64,000 nucleotides of DNA, from contig NZ_AUFT01000021.1 in assembly GCF_000426645.1 (NCBI RefSeq), positions 41,783-105,782 of the forward strand, given 5' to 3'. The notes beneath the pieces are model-generated. The model did no database searches and was not told the origin of the DNA. It saw only the letters and a program-made list of their open reading frames with translations. Source of the stretch: Nakamurella lactea DSM 19367. GTDB lineage: Bacteria > Actinomycetota > Actinomycetes > Mycobacteriales > Nakamurellaceae. This document shows, in pieces, positions 1-12,364 of this stretch. Each line of letters starts with the position of its first letter. Positions within the stretch are counted from its first letter, which is position 1. The translations under genes and the position numbers were made by a program.

Positions 1-693
1 GAAGTCCACCATCCGGCGGGCCTCGGAATCAGTGAGGTCCGTCATGTCCAAGATCACTGCCTGGCCGTCGCGGTAGGTCTCGCCGACCTGCCGTGCGTCG
101 CCGAAGCCGCTGAGCTTCACGGTGGCGGGCTTGCCGGTGGATGCCTCCACCGGCGACTCCAGCTGGACAGCCTGTGGCTGCACCGCGAGGGCGCCCTGGG
201 TGTGGAAGTCGGAGTCGGCGCTGCGGCCGCGGTGGCCACGAGCGCCACGGCCGCCGCCGCGGGCCGCCTTCACCGGCTCCGGACGCCCGGCCGGCATGGC
301 ATCGACGGCGACGCCCGCGTAGGCCGGTTCCGGTTCGATCGAGACGTCGCCGTCACCGTCGGCCGACGAATGCTGGTAGCCGGCGTAGGCCGGCTCGCGG
401 AGGTCGGAGCCCTCGTCGGCGTAGTCGGTGCGATAACCGTCGTTGTCGTAGCCGGCGCGGTACTCGGCACTGACGCCGGAACCGGCATAGTCGCCGTCGT
501 AGGCGTCGCCGTCATACCCATCGGCGGCATACTCCTGCGCCGGGTAGTCCGATGACCCGTACGACTCGCGGTAGCCGTCGGCCGCACCCGGATCGTCGGA
601 GTAACCGGGGTGGACCTGCTCGCCCTCCCCGAGGTAGCGCTGATCGTCGGGAACGAGACCGAGGAAGGCCCCCATCTTGCGCAGCGTGCCCAT
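1..693 (-). CDS. sepF: Cell division protein SepF (C-terminus cut by window edge)
   Basis: SepF polymerises on the cytoplasmic membrane and tethers FtsZ; in actinobacteria it takes the place of FtsA. The protein begins MGTLRKMGAFLGLVPDD, the amphipathic membrane-binding helix typical of actinobacterial SepF. A linker of about 150 residues rich in Tyr, Asp and Gly follows, and the SepF core starts near residue 190 (VKLSGFGDARQVGETYRDG). The 231 codons present run off position 1 without a stop, so most of the core lies outside the window. The ATG at 693 follows GAAGGGAC. It lies 87 bp after pgeF and is probably cotranscribed with ftsZ-pgeF. The linker is unusually long and acidic. Confidence 0.93.
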   Translation of the reverse strand, partial: MGTLRKMGAFLGLVPDDQRYLGEGEQVHPGYSDDPGAADGYRESYGSSDYPAQEYAADGYDGDAYDGDYAGSGVSAEYRAGYDNDGYRTDYADEGSDLREPAYAGYQHSSADGDGDVSIEPEPAYAGVAVDAMPAGRPEPVKAARGGGRGARGHRGRSADSDFHTQGALAVQPQAVQLESPVEASTGKPATVKLSGFGDARQVGETYRDGQAVILDMTDLTDSEARRMVDF

Positions 694-780
694 GTCCGTC
701 CCTTCAGCTGACGATGCTCTGGTGGTTCACGCTAATGGCCGCGACCGGACCCCTGGAGTTGCGACACGCAGGTCCGTTGA

Positions 781-1578
781 TCAGTTGCCGGGCATCCAGA
801 TCAGACCTGCCTGACGCCCGGTTCGGCCGGATCGCCGATGGCTGAACAGGTCCGGGTCCTCCCGGGTACAGCGTTGATCGATCAGCACGGTCTCCGCACC
901 GGCTGCGGCGAACTGCGCGGCCAGCCCGGCCCGCAGATCCACACCGCTGGTGCCGTCGGCCGTTTCGCAGGCCGATCCGGGCAGCGTCGCCTCCACCTGC
1001 GCCTGCAGGTCGGCCGGCACCTCGTAGCAGCGGCCGCAGATCGCCGGCCCGAGCAGCACCTGCAGACCGGCCGGATCGGCGCCGGCCTCCGTCATCGCGG
1101 TGAGCAGTTCCAGGCCGATGCCGTCGGCGGCGCCGCGGCGGCCCGCATGCGCCGCGCCGATCACCCCGGCAACCGGGTCGACGGCCAGGATCGGCACACA
1201 ATCGGCGACCAGCACGGCCAGCGCGAGATCGCGGCGGGTGGTGACGATCCCGTCGGTGCCGGGCAGCGGTCCCGGCCCGTCCACCGGTACCACCCTGGTG
1301 CCGTGCACCTGCTGCATCCAGACGATCCGACCGGTGGGCAGGCCGGCAGCGGCGGCCAACCGTGCCCGGTTCGCCTCGACGGCGACCGGGTCGTCGCCCA
1401 CGCCGCCGCCGAGGTTGAAGCTGTCGAACGGGGCCTCGGACACGCCACCGGATCTGGTGGTGACGATCCGTCGCACCACCGGCGGCGCAGTGCTTTCGGG
1501 CGCCGCACTGTCCGGTGTGGTGCTGTCCGATTCAGTGCCGTTGGAGGCAGTGCCGACCAAGGCGGTGCCGCCCGTCAC
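781..1578 (-). CDS. pgeF: Peptidoglycan editing factor PgeF (YfiH/laccase-domain family)
   Basis: This 265-residue protein is a cytoplasmic multicopper-polyphenol-oxidoreductase-like enzyme. The family is known to cleave wrongly incorporated amino acids, such as L-Ser for L-Ala, from UDP-MurNAc precursors, and is also reported as a purine nucleoside phosphorylase. Family motifs are visible: [49 protein letters not shown] and [14 protein letters not shown], which supply the Cys/His metal ligands. The GTG start overlaps the ftsZ stop by four bases (GTGA). The first 30 residues are Ser/Thr/Pro-rich and absent from many homologues, so an internal start is possible. The usual next gene, yggS/ylmE, is missing here. 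Confidence 0.92.
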   Translation of the reverse strand: MTGGTALVGTASNGTESDSTTPDSAAPESTAPPVVRRIVTTRSGGVSEAPFDSFNLGGGVGDDPVAVEANRARLAAAAGLPTGRIVWMQQVHGTRVVPVDGPGPLPGTDGIVTTRRDLALAVLVADCVPILAVDPVAGVIGAAHAGRRGAADGIGLELLTAMTEAGADPAGLQVLLGPAICGRCYEVPADLQAQVEATLPGSACETADGTSGVDLRAGLAAQFAAAGAETVLIDQRCTREDPDLFSHRRSGRTGRQAGLIWMPGN

Positions 1579-2894
1579 CGCTTCATGAACGGCGGGACGT
1601 CGACGTCGTCATCGTCGTCCACCTGCACAACGCTTCGCTGCGGCGGGGTACTCGGCGGGGTCGGCGGCACGTACGGCTGCCCACCCGGCCGTTCGTCATA
1701 GCCGTCCTGCTGGGCCGGCCGGCCGGCGCCCCGCTGACCGTTCCCGTTGTGGCCGTTCGGGTGCTGGCCGTTCGGCGCACCGTTCGGGGGCTGGCCGTTC
1801 GCGCCGGCCGGCTGCCCATAGCCGTTGGCCGGACCCCGTCCCGGCTGGGCCGGCTCGCGACGGACCTGGCCGGCCGCCGAATCGGCGATCGGCCCGCGGG
1901 CGGTGCGATCGCCGCCGCGGTCGCGCTCCAGCGGCGGCAGGGTCGACGGGGTGGAGTCGAAGCCGGCGGCGATCACCGTCACCCGCACCTCGTCACCGAG
2001 CGAATCGTCGATCACCGTCCCGAAGATGATGTTGGCCTCTTCGTGCGCCGCCTCCTGCACCAGCGAGGCGGCCTCGTTGATCTCGAACAACCCGAGGTCG
2101 CTGCCGCCGGCGATGGACAGCAGCACCCCGTGGGCGCCGTCCATGCTGGCCTCCAGCAGCGGCGAGTTGATCGCCTTCTGCGCGGCCTCGACCGCGCGAC
2201 CCTCGCCGCGGGAGGAGCCGATGCCCATCAGGGCGGTACCGGCACCCGCCATCACGCTCTTCACGTCGGCGAAGTCGACGTTGATCAGGCCGGGGGTGGT
2301 GATCAGGTCGGTGATGCCCTGGACACCGTTGAGCAGCACCTCGTCGGCGGACCGGAAGGCGTCCATCAGGCTGACGCCCTGGTCGCCGAGCTGCAGCAGC
2401 CGATCGTTCGGGATGACGATGAGCGTGTCGCACTCGTTGCGCAGCTCGGTGATCCCGTCCTCGGCCTGGCCGCCGCGCCGGCGTCCTTCGAAGGTGAACG
2501 GCCGGGTGACGACGCCGATGGTCAGCGCACCGAGGCTGCGGGCGATGGAGGCAACCACCGGCGCGCCGCCGGTACCGGTGCCGCCACCCTCGCCGGCGGT
2601 GACGAAGACCATGTCGGCGCCCTTGAGAACGTCCTCGATCTCGGCGCGGTGATCCTCGGCGGCCTTACGACCGACCTCGGGGTCTGCACCGGCACCGAGG
2701 CCACGGGTGAGTTCGCGACCGACGTCGAGCTTGACGTCGGCATCGCTCATCAGCAGCGCCTGGGCGTCGGTGTTGATCGCGATGAACTCGACCCCGCGCA
2801 GGCCGACCTCGATCATCCGGTTGACGGCGTTGACGCCACCGCCGCCGATGCCGACGACCTTGATGACGGCCAGGTAGTTGTGCGGAGGCGTCAT
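1575..2894 (-). CDS. ftsZ: Cell division GTPase FtsZ
   Basis: FtsZ is the tubulin-like GTPase that forms the Z-ring. The start chosen is the ATG at 2894 ([20 protein letters not shown]), preceded by a purine-rich GGGAAGGG; the longer open frame upstream has no FtsZ homology. The protein has 439 residues. The tubulin signature GEGGGTGTG is at 101-109, the NTD of the T3 region at 41-43 and the T7-type synergy loop NVDFADVK later. A Pro/Gly/Asn/Gln-rich linker follows, then a conserved acidic tail ending DVPPFMKR, which binds SepF and FtsW partners. It is separated from ftsQ by a permease gene and has its own 328-bp upstream region, so it probably has its own promoter. Confidence 0.98.
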   Translation of the reverse strand: MTPPHNYLAVIKVVGIGGGGVNAVNRMIEVGLRGVEFIAINTDAQALLMSDADVKLDVGRELTRGLGAGADPEVGRKAAEDHRAEIEDVLKGADMVFVTAGEGGGTGTGGAPVVASIARSLGALTIGVVTRPFTFEGRRRGGQAEDGITELRNECDTLIVIPNDRLLQLGDQGVSLMDAFRSADEVLLNGVQGITDLITTPGLINVDFADVKSVMAGAGTALMGIGSSRGEGRAVEAAQKAINSPLLEASMDGAHGVLLSIAGGSDLGLFEINEAASLVQEAAHEEANIIFGTVIDDSLGDEVRVTVIAAGFDSTPSTLPPLERDRGGDRTARGPIADSAAGQVRREPAQPGRGPANGYGQPAGANGQPPNGAPNGQHPNGHNGNGQRGAGRPAQQDGYDERPGGQPYVPPTPPSTPPQRSVVQVDDDDDVDVPPFMKR

Positions 2895-3222
2895 GGTGAC
2901 GGACCCTTCCCTCGTTCGATCTGTCGGTCTGAGCGGGTGCTGCCCGGTCTGCTGGGTGGCGTTGCTGGTGTGCGCTGCGGACCTGATCTCGGTGGGCTCC
3001 CCGGGCACGCTTCCCCACGCTTCCGGATTAACCCTCAACCTCAACCAGACCCTTATAGTTATGTCAAGTGGTTCTGCTGAAACGGTAAGTCGGCGGCCGA
3101 CGTTCCTGGGGATGACGCGCCGGTGTGTCGTCGGGCTTTCTGTGCCGCGCCAACTGCCCGACCCCGCGCCCGCCCGTCCAACATGGACAGTTCCGCGCGC
3201 CCGGGCCCCGGCGGGCGAACGG
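2895..3222 (-). promoter_or_regulatory. ftsZ upstream region with candidate promoter
   Basis: This 328-bp gap has no gene. On the minus strand a TTGACA hexamer (3067-3062) is followed by TAACTATAAGG and then by a GGTTGAGGTTGAGGGTTAA direct-repeat stretch (3046-3028). The region is much more AT-rich than its surroundings. It is the obvious place for an ftsZ promoter, though no -10 hexamer stands out at the ideal 17-bp spacing. The half nearest the permease stop is GC-rich and shows nothing convincing. Confidence 0.45.
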
Positions 3223-4770
<1,548 letters not shown>

Positions 4771-4903
4771 CGAGGTCTGCCCTTCGTGGTTCGGCGGGAC
4801 AATCGGCGGGCGTTCGCCCGGTGGCATCCCAACACACCCGCGCCGAAGCCGCACGACAGGCTCCGCACTCCCGCAGGGCGCTCGCCCAGCCGGCCCGGCC
4901 GTG

Positions 4904-5656
4904 CTACTTGACCGTCACCATCGTCGGGTCGGTCAGGTCGAAGACGGTGCCCGGTTGTTCCAGCACCACGGGCAGGATCTGCGCCTTCTGCGCGGTGTTG
5001 CTGCCGTCGCCCCAGATCACCGTCCGATCGTCGTTGAGCACCAGGGTCACCTGGTAGGCGCTGGGCGCCCGGATCCTGCTGACCATCGCGCGCACCGGCT
5101 TCGGCAGCGCCTTCACCACGTCCAACGCCGCCCTGGTGGCCGGGTCGTGCGGACCGGGCGTGGCCAACTCGATCGCCGGCAGCGACGCGGGTCTGGTCTT
5201 GCTGGAGACGTACGGCAGTCCGTCGGCGTCCAGCGACCACCATGCACCGTTCGCGTTGGTGACCGCCACCGCGACCCTCGCAGTGATGGTGAGGGACAGG
5301 ATGTTCGGCCATTCTCGCGCCGCCGTCACCGATTTGACCTGGGGCACGGCCGCGACGTCGGCCTGCACCGCGCCCAGGTCGACGGACACCAGCGGGGTGC
5401 CGATCTGCCCCTTGGTGGCGGTCTTCACCGCGGCGGTCAGCGCGCCGGGCAGCGGCTTGCCGTCGCTGCTGCTGATGCTGATGCCCCTGACCGCGAACAT
5501 CGGCGTCTTCCAGAACACGTAGGCGCCGCCGGCCAGCAGGGCCAGCACCAGGCCGATCGACAGCACCCATGGCCAACGCCGGCGCCGGTAGCCCCTGGTC
5601 GGCGCCGGCTCGGGTGCGCGGCCGACCCCGGCGTAGCGTCGGGTTGCGGTGGTCAT
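4904..5656 (-). CDS. ftsQ: Cell division protein FtsQ (POTRA domain)
   Basis: FtsQ is a bitopic septal protein that recruits FtsL/FtsB and the PBP-FtsW pair. The 250-residue protein has a basic cytoplasmic head (about 1-28, RRRR), one membrane segment (29-48, WVLSIGLVLALLAGGAYVFW), a POTRA domain from about 52 (TPMFAVRGISISS) and an FtsQ beta domain ending FDLTDPTMVTVK. The ATG overlaps the murC stop by four bases. Length and architecture are normal for the family. Confidence 0.95.
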   Translation of the reverse strand: MTTATRRYAGVGRAPEPAPTRGYRRRRWPWVLSIGLVLALLAGGAYVFWKTPMFAVRGISISSSDGKPLPGALTAAVKTATKGQIGTPLVSVDLGAVQADVAAVPQVKSVTAAREWPNILSLTITARVAVAVTNANGAWWSLDADGLPYVSSKTRPASLPAIELATPGPHDPATRAALDVVKALPKPVRAMVSRIRAPSAYQVTLVLNDDRTVIWGDGSNTAQKAQILPVVLEQPGTVFDLTDPTMVTVK

Positions 5657-7098
5657 CCCGCACCCGACCCGTCCGTCAGCAGGTCCAGCAGCCGCGGGCC
5701 CAGCATGGTGACGTCGCCGGCTCCCATGGTGACCACCACGTCGCCGGGGCGGACCAGGCCGGCGACCGTGTCCGGGGCGGCGCCGAGACTGGGTTCGTAG
5801 ACCACCTGGGCGCCGTCGATCCGCTCGGCCACCAGCGCGCCGGTGACGCCGGGCTGCGGGTCCTCCCTTGCGCCGTAGACGTCCAGCACCACCGCAACGT
5901 CCGCCAGGCCGAGCGCGGCGCCGAACTCGGCGGCGAAGGTCAGCGTGCGGGAGTACAGGTGCGGCTGGAACACCACCACCAGCCGGCCGTCGGCCGGCAC
6001 GATGCTGCGGGCGGCCTGCAACTGCGCCCGCACCTCGGTCGGGTGGTGGGCGTAGTCGTCGTAGACCACCACCTCGCCGGCCCGGCCCTTGAACTCGAAC
6101 CGGCGGCGGACACCTGTGTACCGTGCCAGGCCCTGCGCCATGGTGTCCGAGTCGACGCCGAGCAGCACGCCGGCGGTCAGCGCGCCGGCCGCGTTGAGCA
6201 TCATGTGCTCCCCCGGCACCGCCAGCTGCAACCGGATGACGGTGCCGTCCGGCAGCGTCAGGTCGGCGGCGGTGTGGTGGCCGTCCACCGCCGACGGCCC
6301 GAGCCGGACGTCGGCGTTCTCGCCCCGGCCGTAGCCGACGATCCGCGGCTGCCCGGGACCCGAGGACCTGACCCGTTCCAGCAAGGCCTGCACGCCGGGA
6401 TCGTCGACGCCGGCGACCAGGAAGCCGCCGGGGGCGATTCGCTCGACGAACTGGTCGAACACTGCCGCGTAGGCCTCGGCGGTGCCGTGGTGGTCCAGGT
6501 GGTCGGGCTCCAGATTGGTGACGATCGCGCCGTGCGGGGTGAACGCCAGGAACGAGCCGTCCGACTCGTCGGCCTCGGCCACGAAGATATCGCCGGATCC
6601 GTGATGGGCACCGGCCCCGGACTCGTTCAGCTCACCGCCGATCGCGAAAGATGGGTCCAGGCCGGCGTTCTGCAGCGCTACGGTCAACATCGAGGTGGTC
6701 GAGGTCTTGCCGTGGGTGCCGGCGACGCAGACGCTGCGGTGGTCCGTCATCAGCGCGGCCAGTGCCACCGCCCGCCGGACGATCGGGATGCCGCGGCGGC
6801 GCGCCTCGACCACCTCGGGGTTGTCCGGCCGGATGGCCGAGGACACCACGACAGCGGTCGGCCCGCCCTCGATCAGGTCCAGGTTCTCGGCCCGGTGTCC
6901 GACGGCCGTGCGCACGCCGCGGACGGACAATCCGGTGAGCACGTGCGAGCCCTTGGCGTCGGACCCGGACACGTCCAGGCCGCGGTCGGCCAGGATCCGG
7001 GCGATCGCGTTCATCCCGGCCCCGCCGGCGCCGACCAGGTGCACCCGCGACAGGTCGGTGCCGTCTGCGGTCCGCGGTACGGCGTCGAACTCGGTCAT
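5653..7098 (-). CDS. murC: UDP-N-acetylmuramate-L-alanine ligase MurC
   Basis: This cytoplasmic ligase adds L-Ala to UDP-MurNAc using ATP. The 481-residue protein shows the Rossmann glycine motif [10 protein letters not shown] (20-29), the P-loop GTHGKTSTT (127-135), the central [10 protein letters not shown] segment and the C-terminal QPHLYSRT motif that is typical of MurC. The start overlaps the murG stop and its stop overlaps the ftsQ start, each by four bases, so the genes are likely translationally coupled. Confidence 0.97.
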   Translation of the reverse strand: MTEFDAVPRTADGTDLSRVHLVGAGGAGMNAIARILADRGLDVSGSDAKGSHVLTGLSVRGVRTAVGHRAENLDLIEGGPTAVVVSSAIRPDNPEVVEARRRGIPIVRRAVALAALMTDHRSVCVAGTHGKTSTTSMLTVALQNAGLDPSFAIGGELNESGAGAHHGSGDIFVAEADESDGSFLAFTPHGAIVTNLEPDHLDHHGTAEAYAAVFDQFVERIAPGGFLVAGVDDPGVQALLERVRSSGPGQPRIVGYGRGENADVRLGPSAVDGHHTAADLTLPDGTVIRLQLAVPGEHMMLNAAGALTAGVLLGVDSDTMAQGLARYTGVRRRFEFKGRAGEVVVYDDYAHHPTEVRAQLQAARSIVPADGRLVVVFQPHLYSRTLTFAAEFGAALGLADVAVVLDVYGAREDPQPGVTGALVAERIDGAQVVYEPSLGAAPDTVAGLVRPGDVVVTMGAGDVTMLGPRLLDLLTDGSGAG

Positions 7099-8222
7099 CG
7101 GTGGGCTCCTCGTCCGGCGGCCGCACGCACCAGTTGCGCCAGTTCCCGGCCGACGTCGTGCTGACCCACGGCGGCCGCAGCGGCCTGCATCGCGGCGAAC
7201 CGGGCGGCGCCGTCACCGTCCGGCAGCAGCAGTGGAATCACCTGTGAGACAATGGCTTCCGATGTCAGGTCAGCGTCGTCGATGATGATCGCCGAGCCGG
7301 CCTCGAGTTGTCCGGTGGCGTTCAGCCGCTGTTCGCCATTGCCGTGCGGCAGCGGAACGTACACCGCCGGCAGCCCGACGGTGCCGGTCTCGGCGACCGT
7401 CATCGCGCCGGACCGGCCGAGCATCAGGTCGACGGCGGAGAACGCCAGGTCCATCCGGTCCAGGTACGGCACCGTGACATAGGCCGGTGCGCCGGTCGGT
7501 AGGTCGTCCGGCAACTCGACGGTGTTCTTGCGGCCGTGCGCGTGCAGCACGCCGATGCCGGCGTCGGCAAGTTCGCGGGCGGCGCCGCTGACCGCGGTGT
7601 TGATCCGCTGTGCCCCTTGGGATCCGCCCCAGACCAGCAGCGTCGGTGCGTCCGGATCCAGCCCGAAGAACTCCCTGGCCTGCGCGCGCAGCGCGGCCCG
7701 GTCCAGGCCGGCCAGCGCCGGCCGCACCGGGATTCCGATGACGGTGGCGTTCGTCAGCCCTGATCCTTCGACGGCCACCGCGACCGTGTCGGCGAACCGG
7801 GCGCCGATCTTGTTGGCCAGCCCGGCCCGCGCGTTGCTCTCGTGGATGACGATCGGGACCCGCTTGCGGGCCGCCAGGTAGGCCGGTAGCGCGACATAGC
7901 CGCCGAAGCCGACCACCACGTCGACCTGCTCTGCGGCCATGATCGCGCGGGTCGCCTTGATCGCCGACCGCATCCGCGGCGCCAGGGTGATCAGATCCTT
8001 GGACGGCTTGCGCGGCAACGGTACCGCCGGGATCAACTCGAGGCGGTAGCCGCGGGCCGGCACCAACGTGGTCTCCAGTCCGCGGTCGGTGCCAAGGGCA
8101 GTGATCCGGACGTCCGGGTCGTCGGCGCGCAACGCGTCGGCGACCGCCAGCGCCGGTTCGATGTGACCGGCGGTGCCGCCGCCGGCCAGCAGTACCGACA
8201 GCGGTCGGGAGGGTTGGCTCAT
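7095..8222 (-). CDS. murG: Lipid II synthase MurG (UDP-GlcNAc transferase)
   Basis: MurG transfers GlcNAc to lipid I on the inner face of the membrane. The ATG at 8222 gives 375 residues and overlaps the ftsW stop (ATGA); the much longer open frame upstream is only a shadow of ftsW. The N-terminal GT-B motif [16 protein letters not shown] (from residue 11) is the actinobacterial form of the nucleotide loop. [11 protein letters not shown] and RSGAMTVAE mark the donor site. It sits in the standard ftsW-murG-murC order. Confidence 0.97.
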   Translation of the reverse strand: MSQPSRPLSVLLAGGGTAGHIEPALAVADALRADDPDVRITALGTDRGLETTLVPARGYRLELIPAVPLPRKPSKDLITLAPRMRSAIKATRAIMAAEQVDVVVGFGGYVALPAYLAARKRVPIVIHESNARAGLANKIGARFADTVAVAVEGSGLTNATVIGIPVRPALAGLDRAALRAQAREFFGLDPDAPTLLVWGGSQGAQRINTAVSGAARELADAGIGVLHAHGRKNTVELPDDLPTGAPAYVTVPYLDRMDLAFSAVDLMLGRSGAMTVAETGTVGLPAVYVPLPHGNGEQRLNATGQLEAGSAIIIDDADLTSEAIVSQVIPLLLPDGDGAARFAAMQAAAAAVGQHDVGRELAQLVRAAAGRGAHR

Positions 8223-9577
8223 CCGCGGGTCCCGATGCCCAGGAACGCCGAGAACCGGCCCGGACCGTTGGCATGCAGCGCGGTGGCGGCCGGTGGCTCG
8301 CGGCGGGCGAAGTTGGCCAGCAGACCGAACACCGTCATGCTGACGATCAGCGACGAGCCGCCGGAGGAGATCAGCGGCAGGGTCAGCCCGGTGGTGGGCA
8401 GCGCACCGACCACGTAACCGATGTTGATCGCCGCCTGGCCGACCAGCCAGACCGTGGCCGCCCCGGCGGCGATCTTGATGAACGGGTCGACGTTGCGGCG
8501 GGCGATCCGCAGACCGGTGTAGGCCAACAGGGCGAACAGCAGGATCACCACGGCGGCGCCGATCAGCCCGAGTTCCTCGCCGATGATGGCGAAGATGAAA
8601 TCGGAATCCGCGTAGGGCAGCCAGCTCCACTTGGCCCGCGACTGGCCGAGCCCGACGCCGAACAACCCGCCGCGACCCATCCCGTACAGGCCCTGGCGCA
8701 GCTGGTAAGTGGCCTCCGGAAACTTCTCCGGATCGAACAGCGCCAGCACCCGCTTGAGCCGGTAGGCCGCCGAGGTGGCCATGTAGGCCATCGCGGCCAA
8801 CCCGAACGCCGAGGTGGTCAGGAACAGCCACAGCGGCGCGCCGGCGAACCACATCACCGCGGCCAGCACGATGGCCAGCGTCACCAGCGTTCCCAGATCG
8901 GGCTGCAGATAGATGAGCGCCGCCATCAGCAAAGCGACCGGCACGATCGGAATCAGCAGTTGCCGCAGCGAACCGAGTGACGAACGACGCGCGGCCAGTA
9001 CGTGCGCGGCCCACAGCAGCAACGCCAGTTTGGCGAACTCAGCCGGCTGGATGGTGAAGGTGTTCCCGATCCCGATCCAGCTCCGGGCGCCGTTGATGTT
9101 GCTGCCGATCCCCGGCACCAGCACCGCGACCAGCAGCCCGAGACTGATCACCATGAAGGTGGTGGTCCAGGCCCTGATCACCTTGATCGGCAACCGGGCG
9201 GCGAACAGGAAACCGATGAAACCGATGACGGCGAAGATCGCCTGCCGCTGGAAGGCGGCGAACGAGTTGCGGGCGTCGCCGCGGTAGGAGGTGACCGACG
9301 ACGAGGAGAGCACCATGACCAGCCCGATGCCCAGCAGCAGCAGGAAGATCGCGACGATCAGGTGGAACGACGTCATCGGCCGGTCGAGCCAGTTCTGCAG
9401 CCGGCCGATCGGCCCGCTGCCGCCGTTGCCGGCCGACCTGGGGGCCTTCGATGCGCGGCTCTTCTTCTTCCGGGCATTCGTACCCTGGGTCGACTGCCGG
9501 TTGTTCGGAGTCCGGCTGTTCGGGTTCCTACTGGTCGGGCCTGCCGAGGCGCCTGGTCTGGGATCGGTGGTGGTCAC
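8219..9577 (-). CDS. ftsW: Septal peptidoglycan glycosyltransferase FtsW (SEDS family)
   Basis: FtsW polymerises lipid II at the septum together with the class B PBP encoded nearby. The 452-residue protein has a long basic, Ser/Asn-rich cytoplasmic head (about 1-70) followed by some ten membrane segments. SEDS signatures are visible: [20 protein letters not shown] and [14 protein letters not shown] near the C-terminus. The GTG start overlaps the murD stop (GTGA). The cytoplasmic head is consistent with the FtsZ-binding extension seen in actinobacterial FtsW. Confidence 0.96.
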   Translation of the reverse strand: MTTTDPRPGASAGPTSRNPNSRTPNNRQSTQGTNARKKKSRASKAPRSAGNGGSGPIGRLQNWLDRPMTSFHLIVAIFLLLLGIGLVMVLSSSSVTSYRGDARNSFAAFQRQAIFAVIGFIGFLFAARLPIKVIRAWTTTFMVISLGLLVAVLVPGIGSNINGARSWIGIGNTFTIQPAEFAKLALLLWAAHVLAARRSSLGSLRQLLIPIVPVALLMAALIYLQPDLGTLVTLAIVLAAVMWFAGAPLWLFLTTSAFGLAAMAYMATSAAYRLKRVLALFDPEKFPEATYQLRQGLYGMGRGGLFGVGLGQSRAKWSWLPYADSDFIFAIIGEELGLIGAAVVILLFALLAYTGLRIARRNVDPFIKIAAGAATVWLVGQAAINIGYVVGALPTTGLTLPLISSGGSSLIVSMTVFGLLANFARREPPAATALHANGPGRFSAFLGIGTRG

Positions 9578-11061
9578 GGGCGGTCCAGGGCGGCAACCGC
9601 TCGAGCGAACGCGTCACCCCGGGCCGCATACGAGCTGAACATGTCCAGCGAGGCGGCCGCCGGTGCCAGTAGCACCACCGTTCCGGGAGCAGCCAGGGTG
9701 GCGGCCGCGCGCACTGCCTCGTCCATGGCTCCATCGTCGGTTCTGCCGACCGAGATCCGCGGGACATCGGGCGCGTGTCGGCCAAGTGCGTCCTCGATCA
9801 CCTGTGCGTCGACACCGAGCAGCACCACGCCGGCCAGCCGGTCCGCGATCCGGGCGACCAATTCGTCGACCGTCGCACCCTTGAGCTGTCCGCCGGCGAT
9901 CCACACCACCCGTTGGTAGGCGAGCAGCGAGGCGGCGGCGGCGTGCGGGTTGGTCGCCTTGGTGTCGTTGACGTAGCGGACGCCGCCGATCTCGGCGACC
10001 GGCTGGTTGCGGTGCGCACCCGGCGTGAACGCCCTGACCCCCTGTCGGATCGCGGGCGGCGGCACGTCGACGGCCAACGCCAGTGCCGCCGCGGCCATCG
10101 CGTTGGTGACGTTGTGCCGGCCGGGCAGCCGCAGGTCGGCGGCGGCGAACAGCCTGCCGTGGCCGAAGGCCTGGTCGACGACAGTCTCGGCGCCACCGGC
10201 CGCCGTGACCCCGATCTGGCCGTCGGCCGGCACCCCGTCGATCACCTCGACCTTGATCCCGGCGGGCGCAGCGCGCAGCAGGGACTCCGCGGTCGGATCG
10301 GGGTGATTTTCGCCGCGAAGTCGCGGCCGGAATCGCCCCGATCCATGGTCGACCGGGCGGTCACGAACGGCGACCGCGATGTCGCCGGTCAGCGCGAGCG
10401 CCTTGGCCTGCGCGTAGGCGGCCATCGAGCCGTGCCAGTCCAGGTGGTCCTCGGCCAGGTTGAGCAGCAGCCCGGCCCGCGGCCGCAGGCTCGGGGCGTA
10501 GTGCAGCTGGAAGCTGGACAGCTCGGCGGCGATCAGGTCCTGTCTCGGCTGTTGCTGCCACGGCTCGAGGGGTCCGCCGGCCAGCACCGCTTCGATGACC
10601 GGCCAGCCCACATTGCCGCAGGCGGTCACCTGCCGGCCGGCCGCCTGCAGCATCGCCTCGAGCAGGCCGATGGTGGTGGTCTTGCCGTTGGTGCCGGTCA
10701 CCACCAGCCAGGGCCGCGGCGATCCGGACGCCTGGTCGATGCGCCAGGCCAGCTCGGTCTCGCCGATCACCTCGATGTCGGCGGCCAGCGCCGAGGCCAG
10801 CAAGGGGTGGGACGGTGGGATGCCGGCGGAGGTGACGACCAGCGAGCAGCCCTGCGGCACGCTCATCAGGTCGCCGGCGAAGGTGACGTCACCGGCGATC
10901 TCGGCCAGCCCGGCCGGGGCGGGCCGGTTCGAGGTGACCAGCACCGAGGCGCCGATCCGTGCCAGGTATCTGACCACCGGCAGACCCGTCACCCCGGCGC
11001 CGGCGGCGACCACCAGGTCGCCGGCTCCCGGGAGGCCCCGACCCCCGTCAGCGATGATCAT
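9574..11061 (-). CDS. murD: UDP-MurNAc-L-Ala-D-glutamate ligase MurD
   Basis: MurD adds D-Glu to UDP-MurNAc-L-Ala in the cytoplasm. The 495-residue protein has VVAAGAGVTGLPVVRYLA at the N-terminal nucleotide fold, the P-loop VTGTNGKTTT (121-130), LNLAEDHLDWHG and the C-terminal YVNDTKATNPHA motif. A roughly 60-residue stretch around AVRDRPVDHGSG is longer than in compact MurD proteins. The ATG at 11061 has no clear ribosome site; a GTG about 17 codons inside, just after CTCCCGGGAG, is a real alternative. It follows mraY by 96 bp. Confidence 0.95.
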   Translation of the reverse strand: MIIADGGRGLPGAGDLVVAAGAGVTGLPVVRYLARIGASVLVTSNRPAPAGLAEIAGDVTFAGDLMSVPQGCSLVVTSAGIPPSHPLLASALAADIEVIGETELAWRIDQASGSPRPWLVVTGTNGKTTTIGLLEAMLQAAGRQVTACGNVGWPVIEAVLAGGPLEPWQQQPRQDLIAAELSSFQLHYAPSLRPRAGLLLNLAEDHLDWHGSMAAYAQAKALALTGDIAVAVRDRPVDHGSGRFRPRLRGENHPDPTAESLLRAAPAGIKVEVIDGVPADGQIGVTAAGGAETVVDQAFGHGRLFAAADLRLPGRHNVTNAMAAAALALAVDVPPPAIRQGVRAFTPGAHRNQPVAEIGGVRYVNDTKATNPHAAAASLLAYQRVVWIAGGQLKGATVDELVARIADRLAGVVLLGVDAQVIEDALGRHAPDVPRISVGRTDDGAMDEAVRAAATLAAPGTVVLLAPAAASLDMFSSYAARGDAFARAVAALDRP

Positions 11062-11157
11062 GACGCGCTGCCCGGCATATCGGACAGCGACCCGGCGTGG
11101 CGCTGGCGGACGGCCATGATCATCACGAACGGTGCGGGGAGTGGTGGGGAGACCACG

Positions 11158-12255
11158 TCAGCCTCCGGTCAGGGAGAGCCAGTCCGCGTAGAACAGGCCG
11201 AGTCCGATTGCCGCCGATACCGCGGCCAGCAGCAGGAACCGCACGAAGACCGTGGTTTCCGCCCACCCGGACAACTCGAAGTGATGATGGAACGGCGCCA
11301 TCTTGAACACTCTGACCCTGCGGGTCTTGAACACCGCCACCTGGATCACCACCGAGGCCATCTCGATCACGAACAGCCCGGCGATGACGACCAACAGCAG
11401 CTCGGTCCTGGTCAGGATCGACAGACCGGCGATCAACGCGCCGAGCGGCAGTGAACCGGTGTCCCCCATGAAGATCCGGGCCGGGTGGGCGTTCCACCAC
11501 AGGAATCCAACGCAGCCGCCGACCGCGGCGGCGGCCACTACCGCCAGGTCCAGTGGATCCCGCACGTCGTAGCAGCCGGCGTACGCGGCGCTGTTCGTCG
11601 GAAGCGCCCAGCAGGCGTTGCGGAACTGGAAGAAGCAGATCGCCACATAGCCGCCGAGCACCATCACCGATGACCCGGCGGCCAGCCCGTCCAACCCGTC
11701 GGTGAGATTCACCGCATTCGACCAGGCGGCGATGAGCAGGACGGCGATGATGACGAACCCGACGGCGCCGAAGGTGATGAACTTCAGGTCGTGGGTGTAC
11801 GACAGCCGCACCGAGCCGGGCGTCAACCCGTTGCTGTTCTTGAACAACAGCGCGCCGATGGCGAAGGTGACGCCGACGAAGGTCTGCCCGATCAGTTTGG
11901 CCCGCGGGTTCAGACCGAGGTTGCGCTTCATCCGGATCTTGATGAAGTCGTCGAGGAAGCCGACGACGCCGATCCCGGTGGTCAGGTACAGCAGCAGCCA
12001 GGCGGAGGCGGTCGGGCCACCGCCGCGCTCGGTCATCAGCCGGACCAGCATCGACACCAGGTAGCCGACCCACATCGCGATCAGGATCGCCGCGCCGCCC
12101 ATCGTCGGGGTGCCGCGTTTGGCCAGGTGGGACTGCGGCCCGTCCTCCCGGATCTCCTGGCCGAAGCCCGGTCGGGAGAACACCTTGATCAGGTACGGGG
12201 TGAGCATCACGGACACGATCAGCCCGACCACCGCGGCGATCAGGATGCTCTTCAT
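11158..12255 (-). CDS. mraY: Phospho-MurNAc-pentapeptide transferase MraY
   Basis: MraY makes lipid I from UDP-MurNAc-pentapeptide and undecaprenyl phosphate. The 365-residue protein has about ten membrane segments. Catalytic motifs are intact: the Asp-rich FLDDFIK segment, NLTDGLDGLAAG, GDTGSLPLGA and the His motif PFHHHFELSGWAE. It starts at an ATG 109 bp downstream of murF in the same orientation; that gap contains nothing notable. Confidence 0.98.
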   Translation of the reverse strand: MKSILIAAVVGLIVSVMLTPYLIKVFSRPGFGQEIREDGPQSHLAKRGTPTMGGAAILIAMWVGYLVSMLVRLMTERGGGPTASAWLLLYLTTGIGVVGFLDDFIKIRMKRNLGLNPRAKLIGQTFVGVTFAIGALLFKNSNGLTPGSVRLSYTHDLKFITFGAVGFVIIAVLLIAAWSNAVNLTDGLDGLAAGSSVMVLGGYVAICFFQFRNACWALPTNSAAYAGCYDVRDPLDLAVVAAAAVGGCVGFLWWNAHPARIFMGDTGSLPLGALIAGLSILTRTELLLVVIAGLFVIEMASVVIQVAVFKTRRVRVFKMAPFHHHFELSGWAETTVFVRFLLLAAVSAAIGLGLFYADWLSLTGG

Positions 12256-12364
12256 GTACTCCGATCCTGCCTCTCGTCGGATGCTCCGTGGTGCGCTGCG
12301 GTCTGTCCAGACCCTGCCAGATGGTGGACCGCCGAGACGACGCCGACACTGCGGGCGACGCAGA

